42,993 nucleotides of DNA, taken from IMG/VR virus record IMGVR_UViG_3300045258_000048, positions 1 through 42,993 of that record. The stretch is one strand, 5' to 3'. Each line of letters begins with the position of its first letter. Within the stretch, counting starts at the first letter, position 1. Origin of the DNA: a virus. The position numbers and the translations under genes were made by a program. Positions 14,094 to 21,720 of the stretch are shown here, piece by piece. The notes beneath the pieces are model-generated. The model was not told the origin of the DNA. It saw only the letters and a program-made list of their open reading frames with translations, and searched no databases.

Positions 14094-14753
14094 ATGGACA
14101 ACGTGGACTGCTGCAACCTCGCGCTGTCGCGGATTGGTCACGGAACGCTGCGCCCGATTTCCGCGCTGACCGACAACACCGAACATGCGCAGGCGTGCGC
14201 CCGCGTGTTCCCTCGAATCCTGGCGATGGTGCTGGAGGAATATGTCTGGCCCTTCGCGCGTACCTGCAAGGCGCTTGCAGCGACGACTGCCGATGCGCCG
14301 TCTGGCTGGTCCTATGCCTACGCTGTCCCAAGCGACGCCCGCAGCGTCCTCTATGTCGAGGGCGAGGACTTCATTCCCGAATGGTTGCCGCTGAGTGAAT
14401 CGCGCAGCCGCTGGGAGATTCATGCCGATCCAGCCACGTCCGGTCAGCTGATTGTCAGCGACGTACCCGACGCCTGGGCCTACTACATCCGCGACGTGAC
14501 GCAGCTGCAATTCACGCCGGAACTGTTCGGCGATCTGGTGGCGTGGCGGTTGGCCGCCGAGGTCGGGCTGGGCCTGAAAGCCGACGCCAAGCTGTGCCAG
14601 AACGCCATGCAGTTCTACACGCAGGCGCTCGATGTCGCCGTATCCAAGGCCGCCAACCAGCATGGCGGCCGTCCGCGCATGCAGGCCGAATCAGTCATCG
14701 CGCGCGGTGCTGGCAACGCCGATTCCCTGTCCGGCTTGCGGGTCGCTCCGTAA
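14094..14753 (+). CDS. Tail adaptor, T7 gp11-like (tail tubular A-like)
   Basis: A 219-residue protein. CCNLALSRIGHGTLRPIS, then ACARVFPRILAMVLEEYVWPFA and a C-terminal helical half with FGDLVAWRLAAEVGL follow the common podovirus pattern of the tail tubular A/head-tail adaptor family. It forms the ring between portal and nozzle. Its stop overlaps the next start (TAATG), the usual A-B gene pairing. Confidence 0.75.
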   Translation: MDNVDCCNLALSRIGHGTLRPISALTDNTEHAQACARVFPRILAMVLEEYVWPFARTCKALAATTADAPSGWSYAYAVPSDARSVLYVEGEDFIPEWLPLSESRSRWEIHADPATSGQLIVSDVPDAWAYYIRDVTQLQFTPELFGDLVAWRLAAEVGLGLKADAKLCQNAMQFYTQALDVAVSKAANQHGGRPRMQAESVIARGAGNADSLSGLRVAP

Positions 14754-15916
14754 TGGGCCAGAAACTCGTCCAGCCCTCGTTTGCCGGCGGGGAGTTCGAT
14801 CCTGCGCTGGCTGCACGGGTGGACCTGGCCCGCTACGGCATCAGCCTCAAGAAAGGGCTGAACTTCGTCGTGCGTCCTGCCGGCGGACTGATTTCCCGGC
14901 CCGGCACGGAGTTCATCGGCGAAATAGACGATTCGACCAAGCGCGTGCGCCTGCTGCCCTTCGAGGTCAGCGCGGACGTGGCCTACGTGTGCGTGCTGGA
15001 AGAAGGCAAGGCGCAGTTCATCTACCGCGGCGCCTACGTCATGGACGGGTCCAGCCGCGAGGAAATCACGACCCCGTACCAGGAAGAAGATTTGCCCGAC
15101 GTGCATATCACGCAGTCGGCGGACACGATGTTCCTGTGTCATCCCGACTACCCGCCGCGCAAGATCGGCCGGGTCAGCGCCTCGGAGTTCTCCACCGCCG
15201 AACTGGTGTTCCGTGAAGGGCCGTTCCGGGCGATCAACGCCGACGAGTCGATCAAAATGTACGCCTCGGCCAAGACCGGGACCATCACGATCACGGCGAA
15301 CGCCAACGTGTTCGACTCCACGATGGTCGGGCAGCTGGTCTACCTGGAGCAGAAGTCGCTCGGCACGATCAAGCCGTGGGTGCAGGGCGAGCGCACGCCG
15401 GATCTGGCCGTGGGCGTCCAGCGCCGGAGCGACGGCAAGGTGTACCAATGCACGAATGTCCCGTCCGCTGCCAGCTGGACGGAATCGGGCAACGTGCGCC
15501 CCATCCATGAAATCGGCCGCCAGTGGGACGGGCCGGGCGACTCGCGCACCAGCGGCACGTACACCTGGCGCGTGGGCGTCGAGTGGGAGTTCCTGCACGC
15601 CGGTTACGGCATCGCCAAAATCACCGCCTACACCAGCGCCACGCAGGTCACCGCTGTCGTCCAGCGCACCATGCCCGATGGCGTGGTCGGCGGGTTTGGC
15701 TTGGCGGCAAACACCTGGAACCTGACCGGCGACGGCACGACCAAGGTATTCGCCACCGCGGGCGCGACTTCGACCAGCCAAGCGAACTACACGGTCACCA
15801 TCGGCGGCGTCCCCACGCAAGCCGACCCGAACTACGAGGGCGGCAGCACGACCAGCGCAGGCGCCAATGGTGGCGGCGACGGCGGGGCCGGCGGCGGCCA
15901 CTTGTATCCCTACTGA
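14753..15916 (+). CDS. Split tail nozzle-type protein, part 1 (N-terminal)
   Basis: A 387-residue protein. VQPSFAGGEFDPALAARVDLARYG, LNFVVRPAGGLISRPGTEF, VRLLPFEVS, TQSADTMFLCHPDYPPRKI and EGPFRAIN are the N-terminal hallmarks of a large tail structural protein of BPP-1-like podoviruses that is normally a single chain. Here the frame ends at TGA 15914 after a Gly/Ser-rich stretch (EGGSTTSAGANGGGDGG) and LYPY, in the middle of a beta-domain that continues in the next ORF. The next ORF is in the same frame, separated only by this stop. Confidence 0.8.
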   Translation: MGQKLVQPSFAGGEFDPALAARVDLARYGISLKKGLNFVVRPAGGLISRPGTEFIGEIDDSTKRVRLLPFEVSADVAYVCVLEEGKAQFIYRGAYVMDGSSREEITTPYQEEDLPDVHITQSADTMFLCHPDYPPRKIGRVSASEFSTAELVFREGPFRAINADESIKMYASAKTGTITITANANVFDSTMVGQLVYLEQKSLGTIKPWVQGERTPDLAVGVQRRSDGKVYQCTNVPSAASWTESGNVRPIHEIGRQWDGPGDSRTSGTYTWRVGVEWEFLHAGYGIAKITAYTSATQVTAVVQRTMPDGVVGGFGLAANTWNLTGDGTTKVFATAGATSTSQANYTVTIGGVPTQADPNYEGGSTTSAGANGGGDGGAGGGHLYPY

Positions 15917-15931
15917 CATGGAGCCTTCCGC

Positions 15932-17881
15932 GTGAGCCAAGGCTGGACGGTCAACCCAACCACGGATCAGATCACGTTCCTCGAAGCGCCCGCGAACGCC
16001 GCGGCCATTGTCGTCAAGGAATACGCGACCGCCGACCTGAATGTGACGGACGTGTGGGCGCTGGGGGCGTGGTCGCAAAGCTACGGCTACCCTGGCGAGG
16101 TCGAGTTCTTCGCCGATCGCCTGACCTTTGCCGCCAGTTCCGCCCAGCCGCAAACCCTGTGGCTGTCGCGCACGGGCGACTACACCTTTTTCGGCAAGTC
16201 CACGCCGATTGTCGATGATGATTCGATCAGCGCCACGCTCAACGCGCGCGGACTGAACCGCATCCAAGACATCATTCCCCTGCAATCGCTGGTCGTGCTG
16301 ACTTCCGGCAGCGAGTGGCGGGCGACGGGCGGCGACGGCGATGCGATCACGCCATCGACCTTGGCCTTCCGGCCGCAGACGCATATCGGCGTGGCGTCCC
16401 TGCAATCGCTGGTGGTCGGCGCAACGGCCATCTTCGCGCAGAACAAGGGCAACACCGTTTTTGAAATGGCCTACGACTTCGGTTCGGACGGCTACACGGA
16501 CGGCGACCTGCTGACCTTCTCGTCGCACCTGATGGAAAACCACACGATCCGCGACTGGACGTGGCAGCAAGTCCCGTACACGGCGGCGTGGGTCGCCCGC
16601 GACGATGGCGTTCTGCTGTCGATGACCTACAAGCGCGAACAGCAGGTAGTCGGCTGGATGCGGCACGTGACCGGCGCCCCCCGGACGTTCGTGCGCGGGC
16701 ATTGCAACGATGACCTGGCGCCCTACGATGAAATCGAACAGGTCGTCACCGTTCCCGAAGCGAATATCAACGCCGTCTATTGGGTGGTGAAGCGCCGGCT
16801 GGGGAATGGCACGTTCGTCCGCTACGTCGAGCGCATGGCCGAGCCCAAGCGCGACCTGGTGGACTACATCGGCCTGGACTGCACGTTGTCCACGGACAAT
16901 CGCGTGTGCGGGGGCATCACCCTCGTCAACGAGTTCAATCCCGGCGTGCTACATGTGTCGTCGGAAGTGGGCGGCGGGACGTATTGGGACTACACCTGCA
17001 CGCAGTACCCGCTGGCCCTGTCCGGCCATTCGACCCTGACCGGCATCAGCTGCTTCTCGCCGTCCAATGCGGTCGATGCGGCCGAGGCCAATATCTACGG
17101 GCAGGAAGGCGTGGGCGACGGTTTCGGGTCGTCCGGCGTGTTCAACATCGCGCTCGACACCTACACCGCGTTCACGAACAGCGTGGATTTCGGTGGCGTC
17201 GTACTTTGCCCAGGCACGGATTTCGGGTTCGGTTGCGGCGGCACGCAATCCAATATTTACAAGTACCGAATTTCGACCAAGGCACGGATCGCGCTGATTG
17301 ACGCGACGACCGAACTCAATGGCGGCCCGGTCATCAACGCGGCTGGCACGTATATGTACGCCGCTTGCCATACCGCGTCCGGTGGCCCGAAGTACGTCAA
17401 GCTCAACACCACGTCCAATAGCTTCGTGATCCACACTGGCAGCGGCGCTACCGTGTCGGGCGCATCGTCGCAGCGCGGATGCCTGCTCAATGCCGCCGAA
17501 ACCATCCTGTACATGAGCGGCAGCGCCACCCGCGCGATCACGTTGGGAACAGACGTTCAGCTTTGGGAGCACTTAGGCGCTCCGGCCACGTCGGGCCTTA
17601 CCTTGTCCAAGGATGGCACGATCCTGTTCGCGTTCCCGTTCGATGGCGCGGAAACCGGCGTGCAGGTACTCAATGCCGCCACGGGCGCCCTCATCACGAC
17701 CATCACGGTCAGCACGGGCCCGAAGTCCGGCGTACTCAGCGTCATTGGCGACAAGCTGTACGTGTCCTGCACGGCATCGAATCGCGTGTACTGCATCGAC
17801 GTGGCGAGCCTGACCGTTGAGAATTACGTCGAAGTGCCTGGCGCAGCGGTCGCCGTCATCATCGGGGCGAATTTCCAATGA
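15932..17881 (+). CDS. Split tail nozzle-type protein, part 2, with a beta-propeller-like extension
   Basis: A 649-residue protein from GTG 15932 with GGAG eight bases upstream. Residues ~1-310 carry the middle of the canonical protein: VNPTTDQITFLEAPA, YPGEVEFFADRLTFA, LWLSRTGDYTFFG, SGSEWRATGG, DDGVLLSMTYKREQQV and FVRYVERMAEP. Residues ~320-649 are not part of that family as I know it. They are Cys-containing, beta-rich and repetitive, with YVTN-like units (INAAGTYMYAA, LNAAETILYMSG, LSKDGTILFAF, VIGDKLYVSCTASNRVYCID), suggesting a beta-propeller. The last codons overlap part 3 (ATGA). Confidence 0.75.
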   Translation: MSQGWTVNPTTDQITFLEAPANAAAIVVKEYATADLNVTDVWALGAWSQSYGYPGEVEFFADRLTFAASSAQPQTLWLSRTGDYTFFGKSTPIVDDDSISATLNARGLNRIQDIIPLQSLVVLTSGSEWRATGGDGDAITPSTLAFRPQTHIGVASLQSLVVGATAIFAQNKGNTVFEMAYDFGSDGYTDGDLLTFSSHLMENHTIRDWTWQQVPYTAAWVARDDGVLLSMTYKREQQVVGWMRHVTGAPRTFVRGHCNDDLAPYDEIEQVVTVPEANINAVYWVVKRRLGNGTFVRYVERMAEPKRDLVDYIGLDCTLSTDNRVCGGITLVNEFNPGVLHVSSEVGGGTYWDYTCTQYPLALSGHSTLTGISCFSPSNAVDAAEANIYGQEGVGDGFGSSGVFNIALDTYTAFTNSVDFGGVVLCPGTDFGFGCGGTQSNIYKYRISTKARIALIDATTELNGGPVINAAGTYMYAACHTASGGPKYVKLNTTSNSFVIHTGSGATVSGASSQRGCLLNAAETILYMSGSATRAITLGTDVQLWEHLGAPATSGLTLSKDGTILFAFPFDGAETGVQVLNAATGALITTITVSTGPKSGVLSVIGDKLYVSCTASNRVYCIDVASLTVENYVEVPGAAVAVIIGANFQ

Positions 17882-18576
17882 GCATCACCCTGACCGGCGG
17901 CTGGACCCCGGACGACCTGATTATGGTCGTGTCGGCCTCGGCCATCTTCTCGGCTTCCTCCGTGGGCGATGTGATTATCCTCGGCTACTACGAGGACGTG
18001 CCGCTGCGGGTCACCATCGAGCAGTACGTGACGGCCTACACGGCGGTCGGGCGCCCCAATTCCACGGTCGCGCCTGCCTACCAGACCACGCAGACCAGCT
18101 ACGCCTTTGCGCACGACACGTTCACCGGCCTCGATCATCTGGAGGGGCTGACGGTCAATGCCTTGGCCGATGGTTTCGAGCAGGGTCCGTTCACGGTCAC
18201 CGATGGCACGATCACGCTGAACCCGCCGGCTGCCGTCGTACATGTGGGCCTGCCCTACGACTGCGACATGGAAACGCTGGACGTGAATATCGTCGGCGGC
18301 GAATCCGTCGCTGGTCGCGCCAAGCTCATCAAGGAAGTGGTGGTGCAGGTGGTGGCCTCGCGGGACATCAGCGTCGGCACGACGTTCGATTACATGCGCG
18401 AGTACAGCCCGCTCCCGGTTGGCATGGGGCGCTTGCCGGAACTCACGACCGGCACGATTCGGGTCCAGGTCAGTAGCGAGTGGGGCATGAACGGGCGGGT
18501 CTGCATCCGTCATTCGAGTCCGCTGCCGCTGACCATCCTGTCGGTCATTCCGGACGTGCTGTTCGGTGGAAATTGA
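17878..18576 (+). CDS. Split tail nozzle-type protein, part 3 (C-terminal)
   Basis: A 232-residue protein. ITLTGGWTPDDLIMVVSASA, FTGLDHLEGLTVNALADG, AAVVHVGLPYDCDMETLDV and the C-terminal NGRVCIRHSSPLPLTILSVIPDV are the C-terminal hallmarks of the same canonical tail protein. They begin exactly where the propeller-like segment of part 2 stops. Translation is coupled by the ATGA overlap; the frame differs from part 2 and I see no obvious slippery site. The three parts presumably assemble together. Confidence 0.8.
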   Translation: MSITLTGGWTPDDLIMVVSASAIFSASSVGDVIILGYYEDVPLRVTIEQYVTAYTAVGRPNSTVAPAYQTTQTSYAFAHDTFTGLDHLEGLTVNALADGFEQGPFTVTDGTITLNPPAAVVHVGLPYDCDMETLDVNIVGGESVAGRAKLIKEVVVQVVASRDISVGTTFDYMREYSPLPVGMGRLPELTTGTIRVQVSSEWGMNGRVCIRHSSPLPLTILSVIPDVLFGGN

Positions 18577-18577
18577 A

Positions 18578-19021
18578 ATGCGCTACGCGGTCGAGTCGGA
18601 CATTGCTGCGATTGCCGCCGATGCGCGGCAGGCCGATGTGGACGAGATTGCGGCGCAGGGCCGCACCGTGGTCGAGGCGATGACTTCGGGCATGGCGCTG
18701 GGCGATTGGTCGGCAACCGGACTCATCGACGGCGTGCCGGTGTGCATGTTCGGCGTTGTGCCGGCCAGCATCTTGTCCGGCATCGGGATTCCCTGGCTCA
18801 TCACGACGAACAAGGTGGCGCGGCACGACAAGGTATTCCTGCGCCGCTGCCGTCCCGTGGTTGCCGCAATGCTGGCGAGCTACCCGCGCCTGTCGAACAT
18901 CGTGGCCGAGGACAACACCGTGGCCCGCAAGTGGCTGGCGTGGCTGGGGTTCGAGTTCAAGGCGGAAACCATCGAAGTGAACGGCGTGACGTTCCGGCAG
19001 TTTCGGAAAGGAGAATTCTAG
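18578..19021 (+). CDS. T7 gp13-like protein (DUF2833 / GNAT-like)
   Basis: From ATG 18578, 147 residues. RYAVESDIAAIAADAR, PWLITTNKVARHDKVFLRR and DNTVARKWLAWLGFEF match the acetyltransferase-like family to which T7 gp13 belongs. In T7 the protein is needed for virion assembly although catalysis is not shown. It precedes gp14-like and large ejection proteins, the T7 order. A GTG at 18566 is an alternative start. Confidence 0.75.
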   Translation: MRYAVESDIAAIAADARQADVDEIAAQGRTVVEAMTSGMALGDWSATGLIDGVPVCMFGVVPASILSGIGIPWLITTNKVARHDKVFLRRCRPVVAAMLASYPRLSNIVAEDNTVARKWLAWLGFEFKAETIEVNGVTFRQFRKGEF

Positions 19022-19123
19022 GTGGCAAAGCATTTCGTGGCGGTAGGCGCATGCCCCGCATGGGAAGCCGTGAAGGCTCGGAAGAATAAGGAGAACGTGT
19101 CACGTGTGACCCTCTGTCGCTAA
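19022..19123 (+). CDS. Possible 33-residue ORF bridging to the gp14-like gene
   Basis: GTG 19022 directly follows the stop of the previous gene; the frame holds 33 codons (MAKHFVAVGACPAWEAVKAR...) and ends at 19123, 22 bases into the next gene. The AAGGAG ribosome site of that next gene lies inside it. It may serve to couple translation. No family is recognised. Confidence 0.35.
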   Translation: MAKHFVAVGACPAWEAVKARKNKENVSRVTLCR

Positions 19124-19665
19124 CCGTCGCCGCTATCGCCCTGACCGCTGGCGCAGGCTTGTATCAGGCCAACGCGCAGATACAGGCTGGCAAGTATCAG
19201 GGCAAGGTGGACGAGAACAACGCCCAGCTGGCCGACTACCAGGCCCAGAACACCGCGCTTGCCGGTTCCATCGAGGAAGAACGCCAGCGGGCCAAGGTCC
19301 GGCAGATGGTCGGTACGCAACGCGCCGCCTTGGCTGCGAACGGGCTGGACCTGTCGGAAGGCACGCCGCTCGATCTGGTCGTGGAAACCGCTGCGGTTGG
19401 CACCGAGGACGCGCTGAATATCCGCTACAACGCCATGCGCGAGGCGTGGGGCTACCGAGCGCAGGCGCAGGGCTACCGCGACAAGGCGAAATATGACCGC
19501 GCTGCGGGCCGTTCTGGTGCGTTTGGGACGCTCTTGACCACGGGCGCCACGGCGTTCGGCATGGCGTCGGCGGGCGGCCTGTTCGGCGGTGGCAGCGCCG
19601 CCACGGCATCGTCCACCCCGGCAGGCTACGGCGCCGGCTTCCTCGGCCCGCATACCGGAGCCTGA
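19102..19665 (+). CDS. T7 gp14-like internal (ejection) protein, apparent ACG start
   Basis: A ~187-residue protein. The hydrophobic N-terminus (CDPLSLTVAAIALTAGAG) and the QAGKYQGKVDENNAQLADYQAQN and ALAANGLDLSEGTPLDLV segments fit the podovirus internal virion protein B family, whose members often start with MCDP or MCW. The frame has no ATG, GTG or TTG that keeps this N-terminus. An AAGGAG at 19088-19093 is spaced eight bases from ACG 19102, directly before TGT GAC CCT. TTG 19159 is the only conventional alternative and would delete the membrane-active N-terminus. The C-terminus is Gly/Ala-rich. Confidence 0.75.
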   Translation, partial: TCDPLSLTVAAIALTAGAGLYQANAQIQAGKYQGKVDENNAQLADYQAQNTALAGSIEEERQRAKVRQMVGTQRAALAANGLDLSEGTPLDLVVETAAVGTEDALNIRYNAMREAWGYRAQAQGYRDKAKYDRAAGRSGAFGTLLTTGATAFGMASAGGLFGGGSAATASSTPAGYGAGFLGPHTGA

Positions 19666-19668
19666 CCG

Positions 19669-21720
19669 ATGCCTACCGTTCCGCGTTACTCCATCGCCCA
19701 GGTCAGCCCGAGCGCCATTCCCGGTTATCGGCAATCCGACAATGGCGCCAACGCGGCCGACTTTGGCGACAACGTCGCGGCCGGGGTTGCCAATGTCGGC
19801 AAGGAGCTTTTCCAGTACGCGCAGGTGCAGCAGCAGAAGGCCGACGCCGCGAAGCTCATGGAGGCGGACAACCAGGCGTGGCAGGTCGAGCGGGATCTGT
19901 TCTACGACCCGACCAATGGCGTGTTTGCCAAGAAGGGGCAGGACACGTTCGGGGTTCAGGACACGGTATTCCCCGAGTACGACAAGCGCATTTCGTCGGT
20001 CGAGGCGGGGCTGGGGAACGATCGCCAGCGCCTGCAGTTTCGGGAAATGGTGGGTCGTCGCCGGCAGTCTCTGGAGCAGGCGACCCTGCGCCACGTTTCC
20101 ACGGAAACAGACAATTTCTACAAGCAACAACTGTCGGCCACGGTCATCAACGCGCAGGACGAGGCGGCGGCGAACTACAACGACCCCAACCGTGTGCAAC
20201 AGGTGATTGGCAACGTCCACGGCGCCATCGCTGCGGCGAATCCCGGCGAGCCGGACAACGTGCGGTCGATGCAGATGGCCGATGCGACCTCAAAGGTCCA
20301 TTCCGCCGTGCTGGATCGTCTGGTGACCGAAAACCCGATGTCCGCGCTGACGTACTACACCGATCACGTGAAGGATTTCACGGCGGACGACCAAATCCGC
20401 GCCTACAACCTCGTCCGCCCGCAGGTGGACGATGCAGCGGCCCGTGCGACGACCAACGACATCCTTCTCCGGGGTGAGGCGGCGGTCAGCAACTCCAACG
20501 GGGACAAATCGGCAGCGGCCAGCAATCCGGCCATTGTGCAGTCGGATTTCCGGGCGATGGCGGCGGACTACGGTGCGACCATTACCAGCATGACGCGCAC
20601 GCAGCAGCGTCAAGCCGAATTGGTACGGTCGGGCGCGACCAGTACGGTCAATTCCCAGCATGTCGCCGGCACCGCGGGCGATTTCGTCGTGCCGCCCGAC
20701 AAAGCGGACGCTTTCATGGCCGACGCCAAGGCTCGCGGCTATCAGGTGGTGGACGAGCGCAAGAGTGGCGGCACCGGCCCGCATATCCACCTGGAACTGC
20801 CGCCCAGCACCGCGCAAGCTGCCCCGCCTGCGACTCGCGCCGAAGCGTTGGCGCTGGCGGACAACATTGCCGACCCGAACCGTCGCCGGGACGTTCGCGC
20901 CCGCATCAATGACCATTTCGAGGTCGTGGACGCCCAGCGGATCGAATCCGACCGGGCCACGCTGCAATCCATCTACACGAAAGTTTATGCCGCCCAAGGC
21001 ACGGGCGCGGACTTGCGCAAAACCCTGTCGCCGGCCGAGTTCAACTACGCCGTCGCGCACAATCACGTCAGCGCCTTGCAGAACGCGTTGACCCACGGTT
21101 CCAGCCTGACCGGCGATCTGAGCCAGCAGGGCGAGATTGACCGCAATTTCTTCCTCGCCGCCAGTGGCCGGGGAAGTGCCGAGGACGTGGCCGCTGCCCG
21201 GAAATTCGTGGCCGAGTTCAACCCGTGGGACACGACCGAGTGGAACCTGACCGACGCCCAGCGCCGGCAGTACGCGGGAAAAATTGTCGGCTTCAAGCAG
21301 CACAACCAGACGATGATTGCCGACGAGAAATTCACCGGCAACATTGTCGAAGATGCCATGTTCAACACCTTCGGGTATCTGGAACACAAGGAAGGGTTGG
21401 ACGCGGACGCGAAGTATAGCCAATTCCGCGCCACGTTGACCAACTACATCCAGGCGTACAAGGCCAACAACCAGGGCAAGCAGCCGTCGCAAGAGGACGT
21501 GCAGCGCATGGCCGACGCGCTTGTCCTGCCGACCGCTGACGGGCAGCACGTGTTCGAGTCTGGCCCCGGCTCGCAGGTGGGCGCTGAGACTCCCCAACCG
21601 ACGCAGCCGGTCGTGATCCCGCCCGAAGTCGAGCAGCAGATCATCCAAGCCTTCCCGAACGCCACGCCGATTCAGCGCAGTCAGCTGTATCTCAAGGCCA
21701 AACTGGAAGGCCGGCTGTGA
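19669..21720 (+). CDS. Internal ejection protein with M15-like zinc peptidase motif
   Basis: A 683-residue, mostly helical protein. The N-terminal ~290 residues are alpha-rich with ELFQYAQVQQQKADAAKLMEAD. In the middle, SQHVAGTAGDF puts His331 and Asp338 in the HxxGxAxD pattern, and GPHIHLEL gives His372/His374. Together they form the zinc ligand set of M15/LAS-type murein peptidases. The C-terminal ~300 residues are again helical. In T7-like phages such proteins leave the head, form a trans-envelope channel and cut peptidoglycan. Its last bases overlap the next start. Confidence 0.75.
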   Translation: MPTVPRYSIAQVSPSAIPGYRQSDNGANAADFGDNVAAGVANVGKELFQYAQVQQQKADAAKLMEADNQAWQVERDLFYDPTNGVFAKKGQDTFGVQDTVFPEYDKRISSVEAGLGNDRQRLQFREMVGRRRQSLEQATLRHVSTETDNFYKQQLSATVINAQDEAAANYNDPNRVQQVIGNVHGAIAAANPGEPDNVRSMQMADATSKVHSAVLDRLVTENPMSALTYYTDHVKDFTADDQIRAYNLVRPQVDDAAARATTNDILLRGEAAVSNSNGDKSAAASNPAIVQSDFRAMAADYGATITSMTRTQQRQAELVRSGATSTVNSQHVAGTAGDFVVPPDKADAFMADAKARGYQVVDERKSGGTGPHIHLELPPSTAQAAPPATRAEALALADNIADPNRRRDVRARINDHFEVVDAQRIESDRATLQSIYTKVYAAQGTGADLRKTLSPAEFNYAVAHNHVSALQNALTHGSSLTGDLSQQGEIDRNFFLAASGRGSAEDVAAARKFVAEFNPWDTTEWNLTDAQRRQYAGKIVGFKQHNQTMIADEKFTGNIVEDAMFNTFGYLEHKEGLDADAKYSQFRATLTNYIQAYKANNQGKQPSQEDVQRMADALVLPTADGQHVFESGPGSQVGAETPQPTQPVVIPPEVEQQIIQAFPNATPIQRSQLYLKAKLEGRL

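Noticed and set aside
14615-16702. A 695-codon minus-strand open frame under the tail genes
   Set aside because: It is antisense to strongly conserved tail proteins and shows the Arg/Gly/His composition typical of the shadow frame of GC-rich genes.
17878-17884. Programmed frameshift joining tail parts 2 and 3
   Set aside because: The junction is a plain ATGA overlap and no slippery heptamer is visible; translational coupling explains it more simply.
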